This document shows, in pieces, positions 8,920 through 17,893 of a stretch of DNA of 64,000 nucleotides. Source of the stretch: Ramlibacter aurantiacus (GTDB taxonomy: Bacteria > Pseudomonadota > Gammaproteobacteria > Burkholderiales > Burkholderiaceae_C); contig NZ_JAEQNA010000001.1 of assembly GCF_016722895.1 (NCBI RefSeq), positions 372,001-436,000 of the forward strand, written 5' to 3'. The notes below the pieces were generated by a model that saw nothing but the letters and a program-made list of their open reading frames with translations, was not told where the DNA came from and did no database searches. Position 1 is the first letter of the stretch, and the number at the start of each line of letters is the position of its first letter. Made by a program: the position numbers and the translations under genes.

Positions 8920-9873
8920 TCAGAGATCCAGAACCAGCCTGGGCCCCGCACAGCGCGACACGCAGACCATCATTCGCCGCTGGGCGGCCTTCTCGGCGGG
9001 GGCCAGCACCTGGTCCAGGTGCTGCACCTCGCCTTCCACCACGCCGGCTTCGCAGGTGCCGCACAGGCCTTCGCGGCAGGCCCATGGGTGGTCCACGCCC
9101 AGACGCTCCAGCGCATCCAGCACGCCTTCGCGGCTGTCCACCTGCGTGGACACGCCGCGGCGGGCCAGCACCAGCTCGAAGCGGCGCCGCTCACCGGCAT
9201 CGACCTCGGCCGCCTGGAAGCGCTCCAGTCGCACGTGCCCCGGCGACCAGTGCGCGGTGGCGGCCCCGATGGCATCCAGCATCGGCGCGGGACCGCAGGC
9301 ATAGACGGCGTCCCACAGCCGCTCCACCAGCAGCCCGGCCAGGTCGATGGGCCGGCCCTGCTCGTCGTCGAAATGGGTGCGCAGGCGCGGCCCGGCCAGC
9401 GCGCGCAACTCCTCCAGGTAGGCCAGCCTCGGCGCGCTGCGGGCGCAGGCCACCAGCGACCAGTCCAGCCCCTGCGCCGCGGCATGGCGAGCCATCGCGT
9501 AGATGGGCGTGATGCCGATACCTCCGGCCACCAGCAGGACCTTGCGATGCGCCGCATCCATCTCGAACAGGTTGCGCGGCGTGCCGATGCGCAGCCGCTG
9601 GCCCACCTTGAGCTTCTCGTGGATCCAATGCGAGCCGCCACGGCTGGCGGCGTCCCAGCCCACCGCCACCACGTACTCGTCCTGGCGCGCCGCCCCGGCG
9701 GCGTCGACCAGCGAGTACTGGCGCACCTGGCCGTTGGGCAACTCCAGGTCGATGTGGGCACCGGGCGTTGCGCCGGGCAAGGGCTGCCCGTGGGCGTGGC
9801 GCAGCGTGATGGCGACCACATCGCGGGCGACGGCGCGCACGCCGTGCACCACGGCATCGATCTCGGCGCTCAT
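8920..9873 (-). CDS. PDR/VanB-type ferredoxin reductase of the Rieske oxygenase
   Basis: 317 residues. The N-terminal FAD/FMN-binding domain contains RQYSLVDA; then comes the NAD-binding GGIGITPIYAMARH and YACGPAPMLDAI. The C-terminal plant-type 2Fe-2S domain has C266-x4-C271-x2-C274 and Cys304. This is the vanillate-demethylase-reductase (phthalate dioxygenase reductase) architecture: electrons pass from NAD(P)H through flavin and the iron-sulfur centre to the oxygenase. Its ATG shares one base with the TGA of the oxygenase gene (TGATG), so the two subunits are translationally coupled. Confidence 0.95.
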   Translation of the reverse strand: MSAEIDAVVHGVRAVARDVVAITLRHAHGQPLPGATPGAHIDLELPNGQVRQYSLVDAAGAARQDEYVVAVGWDAASRGGSHWIHEKLKVGQRLRIGTPRNLFEMDAAHRKVLLVAGGIGITPIYAMARHAAAQGLDWSLVACARSAPRLAYLEELRALAGPRLRTHFDDEQGRPIDLAGLLVERLWDAVYACGPAPMLDAIGAATAHWSPGHVRLERFQAAEVDAGERRRFELVLARRGVSTQVDSREGVLDALERLGVDHPWACREGLCGTCEAGVVEGEVQHLDQVLAPAEKAAQRRMMVCVSRCAGPRLVLDL

Positions 9874-10904
9874 CAGGCCACCTCGCTGCGGGCCAGCCGG
9901 TCGATCAGCCAGCGCGCCTGGTTCAGCCCGGCGTCGGCCGCGATCGGGATCATGGGCCGCTCGGGCACCAGGCTCAGCACCTTCTGCTGGCCTTCGATCA
10001 TGCGGCGGTCCTCCTCGAAGGCCACCAGCACATCGTCGAAGATCTTCTGCGTGATGGCCTCGTCGTCCAGCGCGAAGTTGCGCGCCTGGCAGAACCAGTA
10101 GTGCGAGGTGGTCTCGGTCTCGGGGGTCTGGATCGAGGTGTGGCGGAACTGCAGGGCCTCGGGCACGCGGTGGCCTTCGGGTGCGCCGGTGCCGGCGGGG
10201 GCCGAGCCGGCATCCATGCGCAGCAGCGCGGGCGGCGACCATTGATAGATCTGCCAACGGTCGACCTTGCCCTCGAAGCGCGCCACCCGCTTGTGCAGGT
10301 TGGGCATGTCGTCGTCCAGGTACCAGCGGCGGATGGTCAGCGTGCCGGCGCCGCTGTCGTCGCGCTCGATCTGCGGCTTGAGACCGGCCGCGCTCTGCGT
10401 GCCCAGCGTCGTGGGATGCACCCAGGCCAGGTGGGTGAAGTCCAGCAGGTTGTCCACGATGAGCTTGTAGTTGGCCTGGTAGTGCAGGTAGCCGGGCTTC
10501 ATGCGCCACTCGGGCGAGTCGTGCCAGAAGAAGTCGACGATCTGCGAGGCGTCGGCGCCCGCCGGGTCGCCCATCCAGATCCACACCAGGCGATCGCGCT
10601 CGACCACCGGATAGCTGCGCACCGACACCTTGGGCGGAATGCTGGACTGCCCCGGGATGTCGACGCAGGCGCCGGTCGCGTCGAACTTGAGCCCGTGGTA
10701 CATGCAGCGCACCGCATCGCCCTCCTTGCGGCCCAGGTGCAGCGGCGCCGAGCGATGCGCGCAGCGGTCTTCCAGCGCGACCACGCCGCCGCGGGTGTCG
10801 CGGTACAGCAGCACCGGCTCACCCAGCAGCGTGCGTGCGAGCAGCCCCTCGGCGGGCACCTCCTCGTCCCAGGCGGCGACGTACCAGCAGTTGCGAACGA
10901 ACAT
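9873..10904 (-). CDS. Rieske non-haem iron oxygenase (VanA-like)
   Basis: 343 residues. Rieske 2Fe-2S ligands are C48-A-H50 and C67-M-Y-H70. The catalytic iron ligands and bridging Asp are in DFTHLAWVH (Asp155, His158, His163). The short alpha-only form matches the O-demethylase/vanillate group rather than two-subunit dioxygenases, so it likely oxidises a methoxylated or small ring substrate; the substrate cannot be named. First gene of a five-gene operon (oxygenase, reductase, SDR, aldehyde dehydrogenase, Bug), divergent from a LysR regulator. Confidence 0.95.
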   Translation of the reverse strand: MFVRNCWYVAAWDEEVPAEGLLARTLLGEPVLLYRDTRGGVVALEDRCAHRSAPLHLGRKEGDAVRCMYHGLKFDATGACVDIPGQSSIPPKVSVRSYPVVERDRLVWIWMGDPAGADASQIVDFFWHDSPEWRMKPGYLHYQANYKLIVDNLLDFTHLAWVHPTTLGTQSAAGLKPQIERDDSGAGTLTIRRWYLDDDMPNLHKRVARFEGKVDRWQIYQWSPPALLRMDAGSAPAGTGAPEGHRVPEALQFRHTSIQTPETETTSHYWFCQARNFALDDEAITQKIFDDVLVAFEEDRRMIEGQQKVLSLVPERPMIPIAADAGLNQARWLIDRLARSEVA

Positions 10905-10987
10905 GGCTTTCCTCTTTCCTTCGGTTGTTCCGCCGGTGCTTCACGGCGTCGATGGAAAGGATGCTAGGGAGCCCCCGTGAAAGCGTG

Positions 10988-12308
<1,321 letters not shown>

Positions 12309-12367
12309 GCGGAACGCGCCAATGGCCCTTGCAGCCCCCGTCCCCGTCGGGCCAGGAGCCGCGCGCC

Positions 12368-13366
12368 TCAGGCGCGGCCGCGGACCATCGACAGCACCTT
12401 GCCCACGTCCATCGTGCGCGCCTGCTGCTGCATTTGCGGCAGGAAGCGCTCCTGCAGCCCCTGGGCTTCGCTGGAGATGCCGGCGTAGGCGTCCTTCAGC
12501 ATCTGCGTGGACAGCGTGCGGCCGCCGGCGTAGTACCGCTTGGCAACATGCCCCAGCGCATACGTGGCCACGAAACTCATGCCCGAGCTCACGGCCTGCT
12601 GCCCGAGCCCGCGCCCCAGCCCGCCGCCGATGCGACCGAGCAACCCGCCCAGCAGCTTGCGGCCGGCCTGCTCGAGGTACTGCGAGGTGAGCCCCACGCC
12701 CACGGTCGCCAGGAAGTCCTTGATGTGACCGGCGTCGAGCTCCCAGCCGTAGGCCTGCCCGATGCGATAGACCAGGCGCATCTGCAGCGGGATGATGGCC
12801 ATCGTCGACAGCGTCTCCGGCAGCAGCTCCAGCGCGCCGTTGGTGATGGCAGCGTTCAGGATGGCCTGGTCGAGTTCGGCGTCGGGGACCTTGGACGCGC
12901 GCGTATCCGCCACGGGAGTGCCCGGCGACGGCGCGGGCACCGGGCCGCTGCCCGCGCCGCCGCCCACGTCGGGCAGCGGTCCGTCGACCGGCGCGGCGGC
13001 CACGGCTTCGGCGTCTTCGCTGAACTGGCGCGCCTGCTGTTCATCCAGCCCAAGGGTGCTGCGTAAACGGGCCAGGAAGGCCTGCTCGGGCACTGACTGC
13101 ACGCCGTCGGCGTCGCACACGCACACGGCCATTTCATAAGCCAGCTGGCGCGCATCGGACGACCGCAGATCGCCGGCGGCACGCGCCATGTCCACCCGCT
13201 TCATCAGCACGTCCTGCACCAGTCCAGGCAGGTGCACGCCATCCGATTGCGCCAACCCGTCGGCAATCCGCCTGACCTCTTCGCGCTCGCGGTCGTGCTT
13301 GGATCCGTCGGCAAAGGCAGCCATGAGGCTGAGAGAGACGATGGCCTGCGTTTCGGTGGGGGTCAT
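12368..13366 (-). CDS. TerB-like / DUF697-like protein
   Basis: 332 residues. The N-terminal ~120 residues (SLSLMAAFADGSKHDREREEV, ending in a second helical pattern with VCDADGVQSVPEQAFL) look like a TerB/DjlA-N helical domain with acidic metal-type loops. A Pro/Gly-rich linker follows, then a C-terminal region (IIPLQMRLVYRIGQAYGWEL) resembling the YcjF/DUF697 membrane-associated domain with Gly-rich hydrophobic stretches. Start 13366 (MTPTET) is chosen because the domain begins there; the longer frame from 13441 adds low-complexity Pro/Arg sequence. Possible role in envelope stress; not established. Confidence 0.7.
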   Translation of the reverse strand: MTPTETQAIVSLSLMAAFADGSKHDREREEVRRIADGLAQSDGVHLPGLVQDVLMKRVDMARAAGDLRSSDARQLAYEMAVCVCDADGVQSVPEQAFLARLRSTLGLDEQQARQFSEDAEAVAAAPVDGPLPDVGGGAGSGPVPAPSPGTPVADTRASKVPDAELDQAILNAAITNGALELLPETLSTMAIIPLQMRLVYRIGQAYGWELDAGHIKDFLATVGVGLTSQYLEQAGRKLLGGLLGRIGGGLGRGLGQQAVSSGMSFVATYALGHVAKRYYAGGRTLSTQMLKDAYAGISSEAQGLQERFLPQMQQQARTMDVGKVLSMVRGRA

Positions 13367-13703
13367 GGATGGAGCTCGCGGTGGGGTGGGCCGGGGTGGA
13401 GTCGCAGGGGCTGCGGTCGGTTCCCGATGATGCCGCACCACCCCTGCCCGGTCGGCGCCTCCAGGTCACCGCTCTCCCGCGGACGGAGCCATTTCGGGTC
13501 GGCCGTCATTTAATTAGGTGCTTAAGTTTCCTGGCGCACGCCCCACTTCAATCAAGATTCTTCGCGGGTAAGCACCGGCCAGGCCTGGCACGGCCGTGCC
13601 TAGACTGCCTAGCGTTCTGGAGGGGACAAGCGCCGCTTTTCAATGTGCGCCCAGAGGCAACGAAATCGACCCGCACCGCGGGGAATCATTTCATGGAGAT
13701 TCG
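13367..13703. other. Divergent intergenic region
   Basis: 337 bp between the TerB-like gene and the secreted hydrolase. An AT-rich patch (about 13506-13530) is the likely promoter zone. A perfect 14-bp palindrome GGCACGGCCGTGCC sits at 13587-13600 and could be an operator. Nothing else is visible. Confidence 0.4.
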
Positions 13704-15125
13704 ATGCCCAAGCTCAAGAAGACCCACTGTTCGCCACGATGGACTCAGGTCCTGCGGCGCTCCCTCCTCGGCGCCGCGGCAGGCCTGCTGCTCGGCGCCA
13801 GCCAGGGCGCCCTGGCCCAGTCCACCATCTGTCCCACCAACATTTCCGAACAGCAAGGGATCCTGGCCGACGGCACGCCATATGGCATGCGGTTTCCGGC
13901 GAACTGGAACGGCCTGTTGATCAACGACCTCGACTACTTCGGGGCCCGCGCCTCCGCGCGGACCTGCTACTGGCTCAACCGAGGTTATGCGGTCTCGGGC
14001 ACCAACCGGCACCCGCTGCGATCGTTCCAGTACGACCCCGCGCAGGAGATCCGCAACCTGCTGCAGGTGGTGGACCTCTTCAGCGGGACCTATGGCAATC
14101 CGAGCCGCATCGTGCAGTACGGCCATTCGGGCGGCGGCTTCGTCGCGCTGGGCATGAGCGAGACGCAGGCGCATCGCATCGACGGCGTGGTGGCTGGCTG
14201 CGCGCACGAGCAGGTGCCGCTGATGAACCAGATGCTCGACGGCTGGTTCGTGCTGCAGAAGCTGATCGCGCCCGAGCTTCAGATCACGCACTTCACCGAC
14301 CTGGCAGCCGTGCCCGCACTGGCCGTGCAGTGGCGCGCCGCCCTCACTGCCGCCCAGGCCACGCCCATCGGGCGCGCGCGCATCGCATTGGCCGCCACCA
14401 TCGGACAGTGGCCGGCGTGGAGCAGCCCGGCGTATGCGCCACCCTCGCCGCAGGACCTGGAGGCCTTGCAGCAGGCCATGTTCGACACGGCCATCCTGAA
14501 TGCCGGGCAACCGGGCGGGCAGTCGCGCTTCATGTCCGAGCACGCGGGCGGCGTGCCACCCGCGTCGCCGCGGCAGCTGTCGTGGAACACCGGCGTGGAC
14601 TACGCCAAGCTGTTCCTGCAAGGCGAAAACGCGTATACGCGCTCGGTGCGCGAACTGTACCGGCGCGCCCAGGCAGATGTGGCGGATGACCTCGCCGTCC
14701 TGGACACGTCCTCCCGAGTGCAGGCCGACCCGTCGGCCATCGCGTTCTGGTCCGAGCCCGGCCGCACCGTGCACGGCACGCCCCAGGTGCCGGTGCTGCG
14801 CTTCCACACCACCGGTGACAACATCGTGCCGCCGCAGATCATCGACAGCTACGAGCAGAAGATGCGCGCGCAGCAGACCCATCCCCGGCTGTACGCGCGC
14901 ACCCTGGTGCAGGCGCCGGGCCATTGCACCTTCGGCGCGGCCGAAAGCGCGGCGGCCATGGAGACGCTGCTGCAGCGTATCGAGACTGGCAAGTGGCCCA
15001 GCACCCGCCCGGCCGACATGAACGCGCTGGCAACCTCGCTCATCCCAGGCTCGCAGCCGCGCTTCGTCGAGTTCCGCCCGGTGACCTACAGCCGCCCGGA
15101 CAACGCGCCACCGGCGACTCGATGA
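13704..15125 (+). CDS. Secreted alpha/beta-hydrolase, unknown substrate
   Basis: 473 residues. A basic N-terminus (SPRWTQVLRRSLL) and a hydrophobic core ending GALAQS form a signal peptide, so the enzyme is exported. GHSGGG at 140-145 is the nucleophile elbow with Ser142. A C-terminal APGHCTFG provides the likely catalytic His, and FHTTGDNIVPP the Asp. The substrate is unknown; tannase/feruloyl-esterase-like or X-prolyl-type hydrolases are possibilities. Start 13704 has GGAGAT upstream. The stop TGA overlaps an in-frame ATG of the next reading frame. Confidence 0.82.
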   Translation: MPKLKKTHCSPRWTQVLRRSLLGAAAGLLLGASQGALAQSTICPTNISEQQGILADGTPYGMRFPANWNGLLINDLDYFGARASARTCYWLNRGYAVSGTNRHPLRSFQYDPAQEIRNLLQVVDLFSGTYGNPSRIVQYGHSGGGFVALGMSETQAHRIDGVVAGCAHEQVPLMNQMLDGWFVLQKLIAPELQITHFTDLAAVPALAVQWRAALTAAQATPIGRARIALAATIGQWPAWSSPAYAPPSPQDLEALQQAMFDTAILNAGQPGGQSRFMSEHAGGVPPASPRQLSWNTGVDYAKLFLQGENAYTRSVRELYRRAQADVADDLAVLDTSSRVQADPSAIAFWSEPGRTVHGTPQVPVLRFHTTGDNIVPPQIIDSYEQKMRAQQTHPRLYARTLVQAPGHCTFGAAESAAAMETLLQRIETGKWPSTRPADMNALATSLIPGSQPRFVEFRPVTYSRPDNAPPATR

Positions 15126-15131
15126 CGAACT

Positions 15132-15139
15132 GGGGGGGG
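15132..15139 (+). repeat. G8 homopolymer before the M20 amidohydrolase
   Basis: Eight consecutive G between the hydrolase stop and the preferred amidohydrolase start. It falls inside the coding region if the alternative ATG at 15122 is used. Confidence 0.7.
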
Positions 15140-15184
15140 CGGCGCGTGTCACGATGGCGCGTCTCCCATCGTGAAGCAGCAACC

Positions 15185-16378
15185 ATGGAACCCACGCAGG
15201 CCCCCTACCTCGCCGACTCCCTCACCGGCCGCATCGGCGAGTTCATCCAGCTGCGCCGCGACCTCCACGCCCATCCCGAGCTGGCCTTCCAGGAACACCG
15301 CACGGCGGCGCTGGTCGCGGACAAGCTCGCCGGCTGGGGTTATGAGGTCACCACCGGCATCGGCGGCACCGGCGTGGTCGGCCGGCTGCGGCGGGGGAGG
15401 GACAGCGGCAAGGCGCTGGGCATCCGCGCCGACATGGACGCCCTGCCGATCACCGAACCCGCCGGCCGTGCCTGGGCCAGCCGCACGGCCGGCGTGATGC
15501 ACGCCTGCGGCCACGACGGCCACACCGCCACGCTGCTGGCAGCCGCCAGGCTGATCGCGCAGGACGTGGCCTTCGATGGCACGCTGCACCTGATCTTCCA
15601 GCCCGCCGAAGAAGGCGCGGCGGGCGCCCGGCGCATGATGGACGACGGGCTGTTCGAGCGGTTTCCGTGCGACATGGTCTATGCGCTGCACAACATCCCG
15701 GGGTTGGAGGCGGGGCACTTCTACTTCCGTCACGGTTCGGCGATGGCCTCGAGCGACCACGTGACGATCCGCCTGCGCGGCATCGGCGGCCATGCGGCCA
15801 TGCCGCACGCCGCGACCGACCCCGTCGTGGCGGCCGCGGCGCTGGTGATGGCCTTGCAGAGCGTGGTCTCGCGCAACGTGAACCCGCTGCAGACGGCGGT
15901 GGTCACCGTGGGGGCGCTACATGCCGGGTCGGCCAACAACGTCATTCCGCATGAAGCGACGATGGAGCTGAGCGTGCGTGCGCTCGATCCCCAGGTACGG
16001 GTGCTGCTGAAGGAACGCATCCACGCCCTGGCCCAGATGCAGGCGGCCAGCTTCCAGGTCACGGCCGAGGTCGACTGGCGCGAGGGCTACCCGGTGCTGG
16101 TCAACGCGGCCGAGCCCACGCGTATCGCGAGCCAGGTCGCGCGGGAGCTGTTCGGCCATGACCGCGTGCACCTGGACGCGCCGCCACTGACCGCCAGCGA
16201 AGACTTCGCGTTCATGCTCGAGCAGGTGCCGGGCTGCTATGTGCTGGTGGGCAACGGCGGGCCGGGCACGCCGGGCGCGTGCATGGTGCACAACCCGGGG
16301 TATGACTTCAATGACGAGATCATCGAGCCCGCTTCGCGCCTGTGGGCGGGGCTGGTGGGTGGATACCTGAAGGGTTGA
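15185..16378 (+). CDS. M20D-family amidohydrolase (hippurate hydrolase / aminoacylase type)
   Basis: 397 residues. It carries the M20 metal-binding features: LRRDLHAHPELAFQE near the N-terminus, IRADMDALPI, MHACGHDGHTA, the catalytic pair in PAEEGAAGA, and YALHNIPG. Such enzymes cleave N-acyl amino acids, hippurate or indole-acetyl amino acids. An alternative ATG at 15122 overlaps the upstream stop (ATGA) and would add 21 residues, but that extension is not like family N-termini and contains the G8 tract. Neither start has a strong ribosome-binding site. Confidence 0.92.
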   Translation: MEPTQAPYLADSLTGRIGEFIQLRRDLHAHPELAFQEHRTAALVADKLAGWGYEVTTGIGGTGVVGRLRRGRDSGKALGIRADMDALPITEPAGRAWASRTAGVMHACGHDGHTATLLAAARLIAQDVAFDGTLHLIFQPAEEGAAGARRMMDDGLFERFPCDMVYALHNIPGLEAGHFYFRHGSAMASSDHVTIRLRGIGGHAAMPHAATDPVVAAAALVMALQSVVSRNVNPLQTAVVTVGALHAGSANNVIPHEATMELSVRALDPQVRVLLKERIHALAQMQAASFQVTAEVDWREGYPVLVNAAEPTRIASQVARELFGHDRVHLDAPPLTASEDFAFMLEQVPGCYVLVGNGGPGTPGACMVHNPGYDFNDEIIEPASRLWAGLVGGYLKG

Positions 16379-16420
16379 AGGCCGCCCGGTGTCGGCCCGC
16401 ACCGCGAGACAACGCCCCCA

Positions 16421-16440
16421 GGGTGAACGGATCTTCACCC
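16421..16440. terminator. Hairpin between convergent genes
   Basis: GGGTGAA and TTCACCC form a perfect 7-bp stem with a 6-nt loop, in the 62-bp gap between convergent stops. It abuts the stop of the SDR gene. There is no U-tract, so termination is only suggested. Confidence 0.4.
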
Positions 16441-17205
16441 TCACATCACCTCCCCACAAGACACCGAGATCGCCTGCCCCGTGATCGCCGCAGCGCCCTC
16501 GCTGCACAGCCAGCGCACGGCATCGGCGACTTCCTGCGGCTGCACGATGCGCTGCTGCGGGTTGGTGCTGGCGAACGCCGACATCGCTTCGGCTTCGCTG
16601 CGCCCGGTCTTGCTCACCACCTTGGCGATGCTCTCGCGCAGGATGTCGGTGTCGGTATAGCCGGGACACACGGCGTTGACGGTGACGCCGGTGCGCGCCA
16701 GCTCCAGCGCCAGGCTGCGGGTCAGGCCCAGGACGCCGTGCTTGGCTGCCACGTAGGCACTGACGTAGGCATAGCCCTTCTGCGCCGCCGTGCTCGCGAT
16801 GTTCACGATGCGTCCGGGGCCGTGGGCCAGCAGGTCGGGTAGCGCCGCCTGGCTGCAGAGGAACGTGCCGGTGAGGTTCACGGCCAGCATGCGCTGCCAA
16901 AGCTCCAGCGAGGTCTTGGCGAACGGCGCGCTCTCGGCCTGGCCGGCGTTGTTGACGAGGATGGCGATCGGGCCGCGCTCCGAACGGGCGCGGGAGAACG
17001 CATGCTCGACCTGGTCCGGGTCGGTGACATCGGCCACGACCCAGCCGTGCGTCCCGGGCAGCTCGGCGGCCAGGCGGGCCAGCGCCTGCTCGCTGCGGCC
17101 CATCAAGGTGAGGGTGGCCCCTTCGGCGGCGAGCATGCGCGCGATGGCCGCGCCGATACCCCGCGCGGCGCCCGTGACGAGGGCGTGTCTGGCCGGCCGC
17201 ATCAC
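16441..17205 (-). CDS. SDR-family oxidoreductase (3-hydroxybutyrate/3-hydroxyacyl dehydrogenase-like)
   Basis: 254 residues with TGAARGIGAAIA, NNAG, the Ser of NIASTAA and SAYVAAKHG (Tyr-x3-Lys). The C-terminal NPQQRIVQPQEVADAV and CPGYTDTDI resemble 3-hydroxybutyrate dehydrogenase and BadH-like SDRs. GGAG precedes the ATG on the minus strand. It is monocistronic, with a candidate operator upstream. The substrate is not certain. Confidence 0.88.
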   Translation of the reverse strand: MMRPARHALVTGAARGIGAAIARMLAAEGATLTLMGRSEQALARLAAELPGTHGWVVADVTDPDQVEHAFSRARSERGPIAILVNNAGQAESAPFAKTSLELWQRMLAVNLTGTFLCSQAALPDLLAHGPGRIVNIASTAAQKGYAYVSAYVAAKHGVLGLTRSLALELARTGVTVNAVCPGYTDTDILRESIAKVVSKTGRSEAEAMSAFASTNPQQRIVQPQEVADAVRWLCSEGAAAITGQAISVSCGEVM

Positions 17206-17310
17206 AAGCTCCGGTGAAGCCGACCGCGAGGCCGGGCCGGCGGCAAGCAGGAAAGGCCGGCAGCGCCGACGCGGGAGTTCATGGTCATACCGTCCTCCAG
17301 ACGATCCGTG

Positions 17311-17342
17311 AATTTCAGACCTGATTAGTTTAGGCCTGAATT
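17311..17342. promoter_or_regulatory. Imperfect inverted repeat in the SDR/symporter intergenic region
   Basis: AATTTCAGACC (17311-17321) and GGCCTGAATT (17333-17342) form an inverted repeat with one bulged base around an 11-nt AT-rich centre. It lies 106 bp upstream of the SDR start inside a 418-bp gene-free stretch. The same stretch carries a direct repeat GTAAAG at 17465-17470 and 17483-17488 (18-bp period) nearer the symporter genes. Both are candidate regulator sites; I see nothing else there. Confidence 0.4.
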
Positions 17343-17623
17343 AACTGGACAGGGCAGATCGGATCGGCGGCGACCCACGGCGCCACTCATGGATGCCGGC
17401 GCGCTTTCCAGGAGGCGACGGGGCAGCGACAACACATCGCCACAAGTTCCTTAGGTGTTTTCCCGTAAAGAGGTGAGTTGCTGTAAAGGACTTGCAAAAC
17501 ATCAGCTACCTTCCGGAACGCGAGCGACGGCAACCGCCCGACAACTTGCTGCGTCACCTTCGTGGCATCCAAGAGGCGGACCCGGCGCGCGGCGTTCCAC
17601 CCCGACCTTTTCCAGGAGTGTTC

Positions 17624-17884
17624 ATGAAGGAAGACAACGACAGCCAGGCGTACTGGCGAGCCACCCTGCGCCTGTTGACCGGCATTCTCATCGTCTGGTT
17701 CGCCGTGTCCTTCGGGGCGGGCATCCTGTTCGCGCCTTGGCTGAACCAGATCCACCTGGGCGGATACCCGCTGGGGTTCTGGTTCGCGCACCAGGGATCC
17801 ATCTATGTCTTCATCGCGCTCATCTTCTATTACGCCAAGAAGATGAACGAGATCGATAAGCGCTTCAACGTCGAAGAACAATAA
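17624..17884 (+). CDS. DUF4212 small subunit of a sodium/carboxylate symporter
   Basis: 86 residues with two hydrophobic helices and the family pattern YWRATLRLL, GFWFAHQGSIYVF and ending YAKKMNEIDKRF. This small membrane protein is almost always encoded directly before a VC_2705-type symporter, as here (9-nt gap), and is thought to be its accessory subunit, analogous to YjcH with ActP. Start 17624 has CCAGGAG upstream. It opens the uptake and signalling locus. Confidence 0.93.
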   Translation: MKEDNDSQAYWRATLRLLTGILIVWFAVSFGAGILFAPWLNQIHLGGYPLGFWFAHQGSIYVFIALIFYYAKKMNEIDKRFNVEEQ

Positions 17885-17893
17885 GGAGCACCC

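Noticed and set aside
13586..13600. Sigma-54 promoter (TGGCACG at 13586)
   Set aside because: The -12 GC is out of register by one base and the sequence is better explained as the 14-bp palindrome GGCACGGCCGTGCC.
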